Positions 23,030-32,733 of a stretch of 35,866 bases of DNA are shown in pieces. The notes beneath the pieces were generated by a model that worked only from the letters and a program-made list of their open reading frames with translations, did no database searches and was not told the DNA's origin. The DNA is taken from positions 1 to 35,866 of the forward strand of contig CAMPIQ010000019.1 of assembly GCA_946886475.1 (NCBI GenBank), given 5' to 3'. The stretch comes from an uncultured Chitinophagales bacterium (GTDB taxonomy: Bacteria; Bacteroidota; Bacteroidia; Chitinophagales; Chitinophagaceae). How positions within the stretch are numbered: the first letter of the stretch is position 1; the number at the start of each line of letters is the position of its first letter. The position numbers and the translations under genes are program-made.

Positions 23030-26000
23030 TTACATTTTTATAAATCGCATTACACCGGTTGTACCTCTGGTAGTGCTACCAACAATCTGGTAGCTACCCT
23101 GGGCAAGGTGACCCAATTGTAAGTGAATATCATTCCGGCCTGCAAAAGCCTCCCTGGTAAAGCTCATTACAATTCTTCCGTTTGCATCTACCACTGACCA
23201 GTTGATCTTCATGGCTCTTCTTGCGTGTAAACGAAGAATGCTATGGTTTTGAACCAGGTTGGGCATCATCACCATGCTGGTAACATCAGCATCTATATTG
23301 GTGGTAGCTGTAGGGAATGAAATAGCTCCAAAATTACCAATGGCAAATGATCCGAATAAAACAGTATTTACGCCCACCTGCCTGTCGTTGGGTGTTCCGC
23401 TTGGAGTAACGCCTGTTGGAGGACTCACAATGGTCCAACCCGATCCGTTGTTTACTGCTGCTTCCATTACCAGTGATGCAGTTGCGTTTGTATTCATATC
23501 TGTTTCCACAAACTGGAATACCAGGTTAACTTCAGAAGCGGGAACTGTGTTGGGCACCACATACCATGTTCTGTTGACAGCCCTGTTAGGGTTATTGATG
23601 GCTGGAGTAATACCTGTTGCTACACGCACCTGATAATTTCTGCCCTGACCGTTTGAAATGATCACAGGATTGTATGAGGTGGCATCCGGACCAACAGGGA
23701 TCACCACCGGCATGGCATTTATATTATTACTTATCACAACACCAGTGCCGTTGGTTATTATATGGCTTGCCGCACTACCGGATGTGGAACCATTCAAACT
23801 AAGTGTTGAAGCGCCCGTAGTGATATTTCCATTAGTAAGGATTAAACCGTTTTCAATGCTCATGTTACCTGTAAGCGTTATGCCTCCCGTACCATTCATG
23901 ATCACAGTTCCTACAGTGATGGCACCTATATTCTGGTTTGCATTTCCTCTGAAAGCAACAAAGCCCGAAGGCGCACTGAACGTTCCTCCATTTGAAAAAT
24001 TACCATAGATATTCAGAAAAGCACTGGCTGCAACGGTTAAGGAAGTACCGTTGTTGATAGTGAGATTTCTTACATTGGCAATGCCGTTAACTACAGGTGC
24101 ATAAGGAGTACCTGAAGTGATCACCACATCGCTTGTTGATGTTGGCACACCACCACACCAGTTAGCCGGCGTATTCCAGTCAACACTGACCACACCAAGC
24201 CATGCATTATTATCAGCAACCGTTAAAATTGCATTGTTTGATGTAGCATTACCGCATAAGCCGGTGATAACTACACTGTAGGTAGCAGCATCAGCAGATG
24301 TAACCGCATTCAATACAAGACTGGACCCGGTTGCGTTTGGAATATCTGTGTTATTCTTTCTCCACTGATAAGTAAGGCCGGCACCTATTGCTGTAACATT
24401 AAATGTAACATTTGATCCGGTACATACTGCCTGGTTTGCAGGCTGGCTGGTTATAGCCGTATTTGGACTCACTGTTGCGGTAACAGATGCACGTGGACTT
24501 TCACAACCTTCAGTGATCTTAATATTGAAGAAAGCATTGTACTGGGTAAGTGAGGTGGATGCTGTAGAAGATGTTGCAGAACCTACTATAGAGAATCCTC
24601 CGAAAGCTGAAACAAAAGGATAGGAACAGGTATACGTTCCAATACGGCTTATGCCACCTGATGCATTTGTCATTTGATAATTTCCTGATAAAGGAATAGC
24701 CCATCCAAGACCAAGTTGTTGAGGCGTTCCCACCTGGGCTGATGTAAATGTGAATGATGCAGTTTGCAGGTTGGTTGTAGATCCGCTTTCCCTTAATGCA
24801 AGCGTCAACTCTGTTCCTGTTGGGATCACCCAGACAGAATCAACCCTTACCGGACCAGAGGTAGAAATTCTCATAGGCCAGTCAGTTGCCGAACTGGAAT
24901 TGATACTTCCACAGCCGGTGGCATCTGGTGCCAGACCAACTACAGAACTCCCGCCACCCTGTATAGCACCTACATAATAGGTAGTTGTTGTATTTAATAC
25001 CGGTGTGGTAAATGCCGTACCTGTACCAACAGGTAAACCGCCCGTTGCAGCTGTATACCAGTTCAATGCGGCACCGGTAGTGCTGGTGGCATTTAGCGTT
25101 AATGTACCATCCCCGCATCTGGCAGCTCCGGCACTGGTAAGCACCTGCGGATTATTGATGTTAATGGTTATTGCAGGCTGCTGACAAATATTTCCGGCAG
25201 CATCTTTCAATTCAAGTTTGTAATGAGAAGTAGTGGTAAGAACGGGTGTAACATAAGTAATTCCGGTTGCACCGGCAATCAGATTATAACTGATTCCATC
25301 AGCTGAAGAATACCATTGTGTTGTGGCAGCACCCAAACCCGTATTGGGTGAATAACTTAAGGTGGTGGTTCCACTCACACATATTTCCTGTGGCAAAGCG
25401 GACAATGTAATTGTTGCAGGTAATACAGTAAGATGTAATGAATCTATATTCTGGCAATTGGTTACAGTGTTGTTTGCTGTAGCAATATAGGTATAGGTGC
25501 CCGCTGTACTTGTTTTGGCAAAAACTATGGATGTACTGCCTCCGGTGTATGGAATTGTGGCACCCGGATCTGAATATAATCCAGTTACCGGCAACCAGGT
25601 AAAATTATTGTAATCGGCTAAACTTGAATTTACCTGCAGGGTGGTAACCGTGTTATTACAAACTGTGGTTGAATTAGTGATGTCAAATGCAGGCGATGGA
25701 ACTATGGTGGCCAATACTGATGTTCTGGCACTTTCACAGCCTTCACTTATATTCAACTGGAAGAAGGCATTGTAAGTAGTGGTGTTGGTAGCAGCTGTGG
25801 ATGAAGTTGCAGATCCTACAATTGAAAATCCATTGAGCGCAGATGTAAACGGATAAGAACAGGTGAACGTCCCTATCCTGTAAATATTACCGGAGCTGTT
25901 TGTGAGCTGATAACTTCCGGATGCCGGAATGGCAAAGCCAAGATTTATCTGTTGCGGAACACCCACCTGTGCACTGGTAAATGTAAAAACCGCTGTCTGA

Positions 26001-29000
26001 ATATTGGCTGTTGACAATGCCTGCCTTAATGCAACGGTTAGGCTCGTACTATTTGGTATCACCCATGCAGAATTGATAGTAATGGGCGCTGTTGTATTAA
26101 ATCTCATTGGCCAGTCAGTAGCGGTACTTGAATTGATAGTGCCGCATGTAGTGGATGTTGGAGAAATTCCTACATCTGAACTGGCTCCGCCTTCAGCTGC
26201 CGAAACATAATAGGTGGTATTTGTGCTGATAACAGGCGTTGTAAAATTATTACCGGTTCCAACTGGTGACCCGCCGGTAGCTGAAGTATACCAGTTCAAT
26301 GTGGTGCCTGGAGAACCGGTAGCCGATAAAACAACTGTTCCCGGACCACACCTTGTTGCTGGTGTTGTTGAAAGCAATTGTGGATTGCTGAATAAAACAG
26401 TTACTACGTTGGAGGTGTCGCCGCTACCTGCACAGGAAACATAAGCCCTGTAATAAGTGGTAACTGTATTGGGAACAGCCGGCGAATAGGAAATGCTGTT
26501 GGTGCCTGTATTTATCCAGGATCCCGCAGCACCGGTTAATGATTCCTGCCACTGGATATTACCGCCGCTGCTTCCTGAGAGTGACAGTACAGGAATGCCA
26601 CCTGTGGCGCAGAAAGATGCCGGGTCTGAAGAAGCTGTGCCGGCTTCAAGTGCCGTAACCATTCTCTGTGCTGCCGGCATGGCGTCATTCAATGCATTGG
26701 CATCACCAGCAGTACTTGTGGAAGCATTGAAAACGTAAGTACCTGCAGCAGTCATATTGTAATTGCTACTGATGATCACGTTTAATGTGGCATCAGGAGC
26801 AAGCGTTCCTGAATTGATGGTCACCGGAGTAAAGCTGATGGCATTTGGACCCGTAACCGAAACGTTTACCGTAACGGGAGTAGTGGAAAAATCAATAGAG
26901 GTTGAACTGAAGTTCCTGATCACTACAGTTACGGTTTCAGCATTGCTGTAACAGTTTTGCTGCGCTGGGACAAGCAGATCAACCGCACCTACATCTGTAC
27001 CCACAGTTGCTACGGTCTCATACGATCCGGGTGTTGGGGTAGCATCTCTCACCGTACCAATAATATCGGAATTCACTCCAACATTGGCACCGGCTGAAGC
27101 AATGGTGGAATTAATTGGATAGAAGTTTCCATTTACAGCATCGGCAAAAACGGGGTCAACACTAAGACTTTGCTGGTCATAAGCTGAAGAATTGGCTGCC
27201 TGCCATGCAGTAAGCGTGGCATAATCAGTAGTGCCATAAGCCCCGGTAAATGCATTTGTTGTGTTTACATACAGAACATTATTATTAGACAGAATGGAAG
27301 AACCGGTGGTATTAAAAAACAATGCATGTTTTTCACCAGTGCCTCCGCGTGATATGTAAACAATATTATTTCTGAATTCAATATTATTTGCGGAAGTGGT
27401 TTGATAAAAACCTCTTGTTACATCGTTTGATACGGTTGAAGGATCATTTAATACAATGGTATTATGATAATAACGTACACCATTTGAACCGGTATTATAC
27501 AGGCCATACTGGGTTCCGTTGGTGCTATTGAAATTGTAGATGAGGTTATTGATGATACTATTTTCTGAACCGGCAGGTGCATCATTCCCATCCAGATATA
27601 TTCCGTATGCCGCATCCGTCTGGTCAGTAGCTATGGTATGAGTAGAATGTATCCTGTTTGCGGAAACCAGCGCCCTGATATTTCCACCAGTAAAATCAAT
27701 ACCGGTGAAAAGGGTTACTGCCGCCCTGTTTGCCCTGCTGATATTATTGTTGGTTATAAGGACACCATCTGTCTGGCTGATCTCGATACCTGTTGTATAA
27801 AAATCACGGATGGTATTATTGATGATCTGGTTATTTACTGCATTGGCCGATCCTGTAGAACCCGAAATTATTATACCCTGGTAAGCTCCGGTAATGGTGT
27901 TATTACTGAATGTATTATTACTGGCACTTCCATCTGTGGTTACCGAGGTTTCTGCTCCTGAGATCACAATTCCACCGCTATTACTTTGAGACGTACTGGT
28001 TACTACGCTCACATCTATTGAACAATTATTGATGGTATTATTGTCAGCTCCATTGGTAAGATGAAAGCCCCAACCGTAATTATTTCCGGATTGAACGAGC
28101 AGGTTCAGATCCCTGATGGTAATATAATCAGTGCCATTAAGCTGGAAAAGATATCTGGCCGATGATGTAGGCGCATATCTCAAAGTGGCCGTGCCATTTC
28201 CATCAAAAGTTACCGTATTAACAGCACTTGATCCGGATATAACCGGCAGTGAAACCTGTTCATCATAAAAACCTGCAGCTATCTCAAAAACAATGGGTCC
28301 TGCAATTCCACAACTGAGGGCAAATTCAACATCTGCAAAGGTCTGAAAATTGGTAGCTGAATTGGGTTGTGAACCATCAATAGTATATGTTCCACCAGGT
28401 AATGGCTGAGAAACTGAAACAGTAAATGGGGCTGTAGTAGAATTAGATGCTCCACAACTTACGGTTACAGCATAAGATGTATTTGCCGTAAGTGCAGGGG
28501 TTGTATAGCTTACTCCGGTTGCACCGCTTATTGGAGTATAAGGTCCTCCCCCTGAAGATGAAAGCCACTGATAGGTTAAACCTGTTGCTGCCGTTTGGCC
28601 TGTGACCGATAAAATAGTTGACTGGCCACTACAAACACCCGATATCCCGGAAATAGTGCCTGGATTAGGCGGGCCAACACAGTTGAGCGCCTGAATGAAT
28701 GAGATACTGCCATAAAAACTTCTGGGTGTATTTGAAATGTTGTCGGGAAAATATCCAACATAGGTTGCACTGGCCGCATTGTTCTGGGCATAGATCTCCA
28801 GGCCCCCACCTGAGAAAAGATTTGCTGAAGCCCCACTGGCACCGTAATATGGCCCGCCTCCGTTAAGAGCAGCAAGTGCCAGCCTGTAGGTAGTGTTGGA
28901 AGGAATTATTAATGATATACCTGTTAAAACCGGTGTTATGCCCGCAGATGCTCCGGAGGTTACCGTATTACCAGCTGATACCTCTATCCAGCCATTTGAA

Positions 29001-29284
29001 GTGTTGATATCAGATGGAGCGCCTGTAACCGCAGATGGATGATACCATAAGGAAAAATTGGTAGTTGTATTGGCAGGCATATAATTACTGATATCAGTAA
29101 TTAATATGCTGTAAGGATTGGTGTTTCTGATGCCAAAAACGATAGCACTGGGATCAGATGACCAGTAAGTTGCGTTTGTGGTTGTGGTACTAACAACAGT
29201 TTGTGAAAAACAATGAAAGGATAAAATGGAGCTAATGACCAATAAAGTCAATTTCACTTTCATTAAAAAGTAAATTTTCCTCAT
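23030..29284 (-). CDS. Giant secreted surface protein: beta-helix, Ig-like repeats, T9SS-like end
   Basis: 2084 residues from ATG 29284. A TTG two codons earlier and an ATG at 29263 are alternatives. A signal peptide ends near C-F-S-Q. The order is: an N-terminal beta-rich domain (to about 200); an Ig-like domain with L-T-Y-Q-W; a right-handed parallel beta-helix of Asn-rich turns (about 300-750); a CARDB-like domain after T-D-V-G-A-V-D-L; an Ig-like domain; two copies of a domain of about 230 residues containing T-D-W-P-M-R and C-S-Y-P-F; another Ig-like domain; a region from D-W-N-T-P-A-N-W-C-G-G-V-P; and a last 79-residue segment shaped like a T9SS sorting domain. It lacks Y-P-N-P but keeps D-x-x-G-R and ends R-F-I-K-M. 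It is probably an outer-surface adhesin or carbohydrate-binding protein. Confidence 0.82.
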   Translation of the reverse strand: MRKIYFLMKVKLTLLVISSILSFHCFSQTVVSTTTTNATYWSSDPSAIVFGIRNTNPYSILITDISNYMPANTTTNFSLWYHPSAVTGAPSDINTSNGWIEVSAGNTVTSGASAGITPVLTGISLIIPSNTTYRLALAALNGGGPYYGASGASANLFSGGGLEIYAQNNAASATYVGYFPDNISNTPRSFYGSISFIQALNCVGPPNPGTISGISGVCSGQSTILSVTGQTAATGLTYQWLSSSGGGPYTPISGATGVSYTTPALTANTSYAVTVSCGASNSTTAPFTVSVSQPLPGGTYTIDGSQPNSATNFQTFADVEFALSCGIAGPIVFEIAAGFYDEQVSLPVISGSSAVNTVTFDGNGTATLRYAPTSSARYLFQLNGTDYITIRDLNLLVQSGNNYGWGFHLTNGADNNTINNCSIDVSVVTSTSQSNSGGIVISGAETSVTTDGSASNNTFSNNTITGAYQGIIISGSTGSANAVNNQIINNTIRDFYTTGIEISQTDGVLITNNNISRANRAAVTLFTGIDFTGGNIRALVSANRIHSTHTIATDQTDAAYGIYLDGNDAPAGSENSIINNLIYNFNSTNGTQYGLYNTGSNGVRYYHNTIVLNDPSTVSNDVTRGFYQTTSANNIEFRNNIVYISRGGTGEKHALFFNTTGSSILSNNNVLYVNTTNAFTGAYGTTDYATLTAWQAANSSAYDQQSLSVDPVFADAVNGNFYPINSTIASAGANVGVNSDIIGTVRDATPTPGSYETVATVGTDVGAVDLLVPAQQNCYSNAETVTVVIRNFSSTSIDFSTTPVTVNVSVTGPNAISFTPVTINSGTLAPDATLNVIISSNYNMTAAGTYVFNASTSTAGDANALNDAMPAAQRMVTALEAGTASSDPASFCATGGIPVLSLSGSSGGNIQWQESLTGAAGSWINTGTNSISYSPAVPNTVTTYYRAYVSCAGSGDTSNVVTVLFSNPQLLSTTPATRCGPGTVVLSATGSPGTTLNWYTSATGGSPVGTGNNFTTPVISTNTTYYVSAAEGGASSDVGISPTSTTCGTINSSTATDWPMRFNTTAPITINSAWVIPNSTSLTVALRQALSTANIQTAVFTFTSAQVGVPQQINLGFAIPASGSYQLTNSSGNIYRIGTFTCSYPFTSALNGFSIVGSATSSTAATNTTTYNAFFQLNISEGCESARTSVLATIVPSPAFDITNSTTVCNNTVTTLQVNSSLADYNNFTWLPVTGLYSDPGATIPYTGGSTSIVFAKTSTAGTYTYIATANNTVTNCQNIDSLHLTVLPATITLSALPQEICVSGTTTLSYSPNTGLGAATTQWYSSADGISYNLIAGATGITYVTPVLTTTSHYKLELKDAAGNICQQPAITININNPQVLTSAGAARCGDGTLTLNATSTTGAALNWYTAATGGLPVGTGTAFTTPVLNTTTTYYVGAIQGGGSSVVGLAPDATGCGSINSSSATDWPMRISTSGPVRVDSVWVIPTGTELTLALRESGSTTNLQTASFTFTSAQVGTPQQLGLGWAIPLSGNYQMTNASGGISRIGTYTCSYPFVSAFGGFSIVGSATSSTASTSLTQYNAFFNIKITEGCESPRASVTATVSPNTAITSQPANQAVCTGSNVTFNVTAIGAGLTYQWRKNNTDIPNATGSSLVLNAVTSADAATYSVVITGLCGNATSNNAILTVADNNAWLGVVSVDWNTPANWCGGVPTSTSDVVITSGTPYAPVVNGIANVRNLTINNGTSLTVAASAFLNIYGNFSNGGTFSAPSGFVAFRGNANQNIGAITVGTVIMNGTGGITLTGNMSIENGLILTNGNITTGASTLSLNGSTSGSAASHIITNGTGVVISNNINAMPVVIPVGPDATSYNPVIISNGQGRNYQVRVATGITPAINNPNRAVNRTWYVVPNTVPASEVNLVFQFVETDMNTNATASLVMEAAVNNGSGWTIVSPPTGVTPSGTPNDRQVGVNTVLFGSFAIGNFGAISFPTATTNIDADVTSMVMMPNLVQNHSILRLHARRAMKINWSVVDANGRIVMSFTREAFAGRNDIHLQLGHLAQGSYQIVGSTTRGTTGVMRFIKM
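24461..25153 (-). repeat. Internal duplication copy B in the giant gene
   Basis: This roughly 690-base segment encodes a domain that begins N-P-Q-V-L, with R-C-G-D-G, T-D-W-P-M-R-I, F-T-F-T-S-A-Q-V-G, C-S-Y-P-F and G-S-A-T-S-S-T-A. It is clearly related to copy A at about 25695-26386. The edges are approximate. Confidence 0.8.
25695..26386 (-). repeat. Internal duplication copy A in the giant gene
   Basis: This roughly 690-base segment encodes N-P-Q-L-L, R-C-G-P-G, T-D-W-P-M-R-F, F-T-F-T-S-A-Q-V-G, C-S-Y-P-F and G-S-A-T-S-S-T-A, the partner of copy B. About 540 bases with a different Ig-like domain separate the copies. The edges are approximate. Confidence 0.8.
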
Positions 29285-29361
29285 AAGCAATAAATTAAAC
29301 TGTAACGGACCGTAAGAGATATTTATGGAAAAGTAAGCCTTTTTACACTATGAAAGCTGCT

Positions 29362-29369
29362 CAAAAATA
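29362..29369 (-). promoter_or_regulatory. Possible -7 box for the giant surface-protein gene
   Basis: On the minus strand TATTTTTG matches TAnnTTTG and lies 77 bases before ATG 29284, in the 128-base gap before the aldehyde dehydrogenase gene. No clear -33 element is present. It is the only such box in the gap. Confidence 0.35.
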
Positions 29370-29412
29370 TGATCAAAAACCCTTTATAATACTTAAACAG
29401 CCTTACAGGAAA

Positions 29413-30900
29413 CTACAATTCCGTTTTATCGTGGTATATCCTTTTCAATCTCAATACATTCTCATCTCTAAGTTCCTCAGGCAATAATTCATCATCCCAG
29501 TTCTGAAAACATACGGGCCTTGCAAATCTTTTGATCCCATCTGATCCTACTGCAGAAAACCTGCTGTCCGTTGATGCCGGATAAGGGCCACCATGATGCA
29601 TGGCCATGGAAACCTCAACACCGGTAGGAACTCCATTTAATACGAACCTCCCACAAAATGCTGCCAGGCTGTCTACCAGCTGAGGATGACTCCTCACTTC
29701 CTCCTTAGTAGCCATTAACGTTGCAGTAAGCTGACCTTCCATAACCTGAGCAACATTGATCATGTCATCGATATCAGAACATGTTACCAGTAAACTGAAA
29801 GCACCAAAAACTTCCTGGTGCAATAATGGGTTGATCAAAAATGTTTCCGATGAAACCGTTGCCAGGGTAGTTAGGCATAAACTTTCTTTATCTGAAGGGC
29901 CTTCATTAGTAAGCAGTGTTACACCCTGTTGGGCCAGCATTTCCTTTCTTTTTTGGAAAAAGTTAGTTGCTATGCCACTATGCAGCATTTCTGCCGGAGA
30001 TACACCATTCATTTTACTGGTAAGCAGTTGCTGAAAGTTATCCAGTTCTTCAGATCGTATGCCAACCAGGATGCCCGGATTTGTACAGAACTGCCCGGCA
30101 CTGGCAGTGATTGATTTCAAATACATGTTTACTATGGCTTCCATGTCCTGCTTCAATTTTCCCGGTAACATGAATACAGGATTCACACTTCCCATTTCCG
30201 CAAAAACCGGTATGGGAACCGGTCTTTTGCCGGCAAGATCAAACAAAGCCCTTCCACCATTCAACGACCCTGTAAAACCCACTGCCTTTGTTAAGGGATG
30301 TTGTACCAGTGCTTTCCCCGTTTCAAAGGAAGCTCCCTGAAGATGAATAAAAACATCTGCAGGCAGATCAGATTTTTTAACAGCACGCTGAATAGCATCT
30401 GCAACCAGGTTAGAAGTTAAAAGATGCGCGGGGTGTGCTTTTACAACAACCGAACATCCTGCTGCAAAAGCACAGGCGGTATCTCCACCGGCAGTTGAGT
30501 AGGCAAATGGAAAATTAGAAGCGCCAAAAATAACCACAGGACCAAGTGGAACCAGCATCTTTCTCAGATCAGGCTTATAGGGCATCCTGTAAGGATCACC
30601 GGTTTCAATTTTTATATCTAAACTGCTGCCATCCTCACAGGCTGCTGCGTAACTTTCCAGCTGAAACCGGGTTCGGATTAATTCGGATCTTAGTCTTGCC
30701 TGGTCAAGATTCGTTTCCTTTGATGCAGTTATTATTAATTCATCAGCATGTGCATCCAGTTCTTTGGCAATAGCCCGCATGAAACCGGCTCTTTCTCCCG
30801 GTTTTAATTTTTTATACCGCATAAATCCTTTCCATGATCTTTTCATGGCTTCATCCACTTCATCCCATTCGGCTTTATTTGTTGGTAACATGTTTGACAT
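29413..30900 (-). CDS. Aldehyde dehydrogenase, alpha-ketoglutarate-semialdehyde type
   Basis: 495 residues. Family residues are N-F-P-F-A at 129-133, Lys154 in V-V-V-K-A-H-P, V-G-F-T-G-S at 207-212, catalytic Glu235 in F-A-E-M-G-S-V-N-P and catalytic Cys272 in A-G-Q-F-C-T-N-P-G. The sequence resembles the NADP-dependent 2,5-dioxovalerate (alpha-ketoglutarate semialdehyde) dehydrogenases used in pentose, uronate or hydroxyproline breakdown. None of the other genes of those routes are near. It lies 27 bases after the glycosyltransferase gene on the same strand and may share its transcript. Confidence 0.87.
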   Translation of the reverse strand: MSNMLPTNKAEWDEVDEAMKRSWKGFMRYKKLKPGERAGFMRAIAKELDAHADELIITASKETNLDQARLRSELIRTRFQLESYAAACEDGSSLDIKIETGDPYRMPYKPDLRKMLVPLGPVVIFGASNFPFAYSTAGGDTACAFAAGCSVVVKAHPAHLLTSNLVADAIQRAVKKSDLPADVFIHLQGASFETGKALVQHPLTKAVGFTGSLNGGRALFDLAGKRPVPIPVFAEMGSVNPVFMLPGKLKQDMEAIVNMYLKSITASAGQFCTNPGILVGIRSEELDNFQQLLTSKMNGVSPAEMLHSGIATNFFQKRKEMLAQQGVTLLTNEGPSDKESLCLTTLATVSSETFLINPLLHQEVFGAFSLLVTCSDIDDMINVAQVMEGQLTATLMATKEEVRSHPQLVDSLAAFCGRFVLNGVPTGVEVSMAMHHGGPYPASTDSRFSAVGSDGIKRFARPVCFQNWDDELLPEELRDENVLRLKRIYHDKTEL

Positions 30901-30927
30901 TTTGAATAAATTAATGTAACCAGAAAT

Positions 30928-32508
30928 TCATCGGACAGGCACTTCTTTTTTAAGCCCTTTTAACCGGTAAATAAAAAAACTATGTGCAGGTTTTCCATTT
31001 CTCCGGATATTGATCACACCAGCCATTTCTATGGTTTTATAGAAATCAATGGGGATTCTGTAACGGTCGGTTGATGGTACCACACAATATACCCGGTTGA
31101 CATCAACTCCTTCAGCTCTTTTTTTATTCAGCCATAAATAATGACCGGTTTTAATTGTGCCCAACCCTATCATCGGGATTCCCAGAGGACGGCAGAAATA
31201 ATATTCAATATGAGCGCCCCACCAGTGGGAAGTAACCATTGGACTGTTTGCCGGCATCAGTCCTTTTTTGATATCATTTTCATAAACAGCTTTAAATTGT
31301 TTGCCCGCATCTTCCCATCCAAACATGTCCACTGTAATATCACCCCTGCCAAGACTTTCTTTATCCTTGCTATAGGTACCCGGTAAATACTGAACCAGGA
31401 CCGCCCAGGTTGTATATACCAGCATGAAAATCCCAAGCGCCCATCGAAGTACATTAGGGTAAAGCTTTTTATTGATCTCCGACAGGTGTACAGCGGCCAA
31501 TGGAATAAGACTGACATATGCAGGACCGCTCCAATGTGGTAAGGGTGTGTCGCGGAATAAGGAAACAACAAGCAGGATGAGGGCCAACGGAATTCCTGCC
31601 AGATTGTAAATTCTTAATGCCTGATGCCGGCTGAAGTTTTTCCATTGGATGATAGCCCATACTATCAGGATGGTGTTGATGGGATTATTGAAACCCACCT
31701 GGCTTGCTATCTGTTTTGCAAAACTCTGCCACCTGATTATAAAATGATCAACATCCACGCGCTGGCTATGGTAATTCCAGGTGGCAAAATCATATGTGAG
31801 GTTCCATATGAATATTGGGCTTATCAAAACAAGCGTAATACATATAGAAAGATAGAGTTGGGGTTTCTTAAACCAGCTCAGTTTGAAAAAAATGATCCAG
31901 AGTCCGAATCCTCCCCATAAAAAAACTCCATGAACCTTGCTCATGATGCATAAGCCCATTGCCATTCCAAATACCATCCAGTGCCACCAGTTATTTTCAT
32001 CATTTATGATCTTTACAATGGTCCACATGCCGAATGTCCAGAACACCATTTGCGGCGAATCGGGTAAAATGTATAAGCCGGCAGTGATGCCAGCATAAAA
32101 TGATGCATTGTACAATATCGCAGCAAACCATCCGGCTCTTTCGTTTTTGATCAGGGCCACGGTCTTATACATAAACCAGGTAGAAAGTGCACAACCTATT
32201 ACGCTGCCAAGTCGTATGAAACCTTCAAAATCATCCAGTAAAAGATTCAAAGTAAATATTCTAATCCAGACAGCCACCATTGGTGGATGGTCGAAATAAT
32301 TCCATTGCAGGTACTGACTGTACAACCAGTAATATGTTTCATCATTGCCCAGTTCCAAAACAAAGCCCAGTATGCCTCTGAATGCAGATAATAATAATAT
32401 GAGAATAATAACGTGCCTGCGATAATTTGGAAAAGATGACGGTACGATGGATGACCTGGAAGCGGCTACAGATGTAAAATGCTGTTTGATGAATAACATG
32501 TTTTTCAT
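30928..32508 (-). CDS. Glycosyltransferase family 39-like membrane protein
   Basis: 526 residues with many hydrophobic helices, a GT-C fold protein of the PMT_2/ArnT type. The first periplasmic loop holds the acidic motif N-D-E-T-Y-Y-W at 55-61 and Y-F-D-H-P-P at 71-76, typical of enzymes that move a sugar from a polyprenyl-phosphate carrier to a lipid or protein. A soluble C-terminal part of about 140 residues follows the last helix. The acceptor is unknown; lipid A, glycolipids and secreted proteins are all possible. The 225-base gap upstream (32509-32733) holds no gene that I can support. Confidence 0.85.
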   Translation of the reverse strand: MKNMLFIKQHFTSVAASRSSIVPSSFPNYRRHVIILILLLSAFRGILGFVLELGNDETYYWLYSQYLQWNYFDHPPMVAVWIRIFTLNLLLDDFEGFIRLGSVIGCALSTWFMYKTVALIKNERAGWFAAILYNASFYAGITAGLYILPDSPQMVFWTFGMWTIVKIINDENNWWHWMVFGMAMGLCIMSKVHGVFLWGGFGLWIIFFKLSWFKKPQLYLSICITLVLISPIFIWNLTYDFATWNYHSQRVDVDHFIIRWQSFAKQIASQVGFNNPINTILIVWAIIQWKNFSRHQALRIYNLAGIPLALILLVVSLFRDTPLPHWSGPAYVSLIPLAAVHLSEINKKLYPNVLRWALGIFMLVYTTWAVLVQYLPGTYSKDKESLGRGDITVDMFGWEDAGKQFKAVYENDIKKGLMPANSPMVTSHWWGAHIEYYFCRPLGIPMIGLGTIKTGHYLWLNKKRAEGVDVNRVYCVVPSTDRYRIPIDFYKTIEMAGVINIRRNGKPAHSFFIYRLKGLKKEVPVR

Positions 32509-32733
32509 TCGAGTTGAAACAATCTGGCCTCTTTGATTTCTAAATAATGAACAGCTTCTGATGAAAACATACTCATCCTTTATTGGCTATGTGAATTCCA
32601 TGAGGCCGTACCGTTAGATCATTTGATCCATAAAACTACAGCTTACCGTTCATGTAAAAATTGTAGAAACGATTAATTATGCCAACCGAACAACGAAAGT
32701 TGTCGTAATTTAATAGAACAAAACCATTTTGCC

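Noticed and set aside
24461..26386. Repeats in the giant gene considered as a CRISPR or satellite array
   Set aside because: There are only two long copies, and they encode related protein domains in frame.
23259..26951. Series of open frames on the plus strand across the giant gene
   Set aside because: They mirror the repetitive Thr/Ser/Gly coding of the minus-strand gene, look low-complexity and hydrophobic, and have no motifs.
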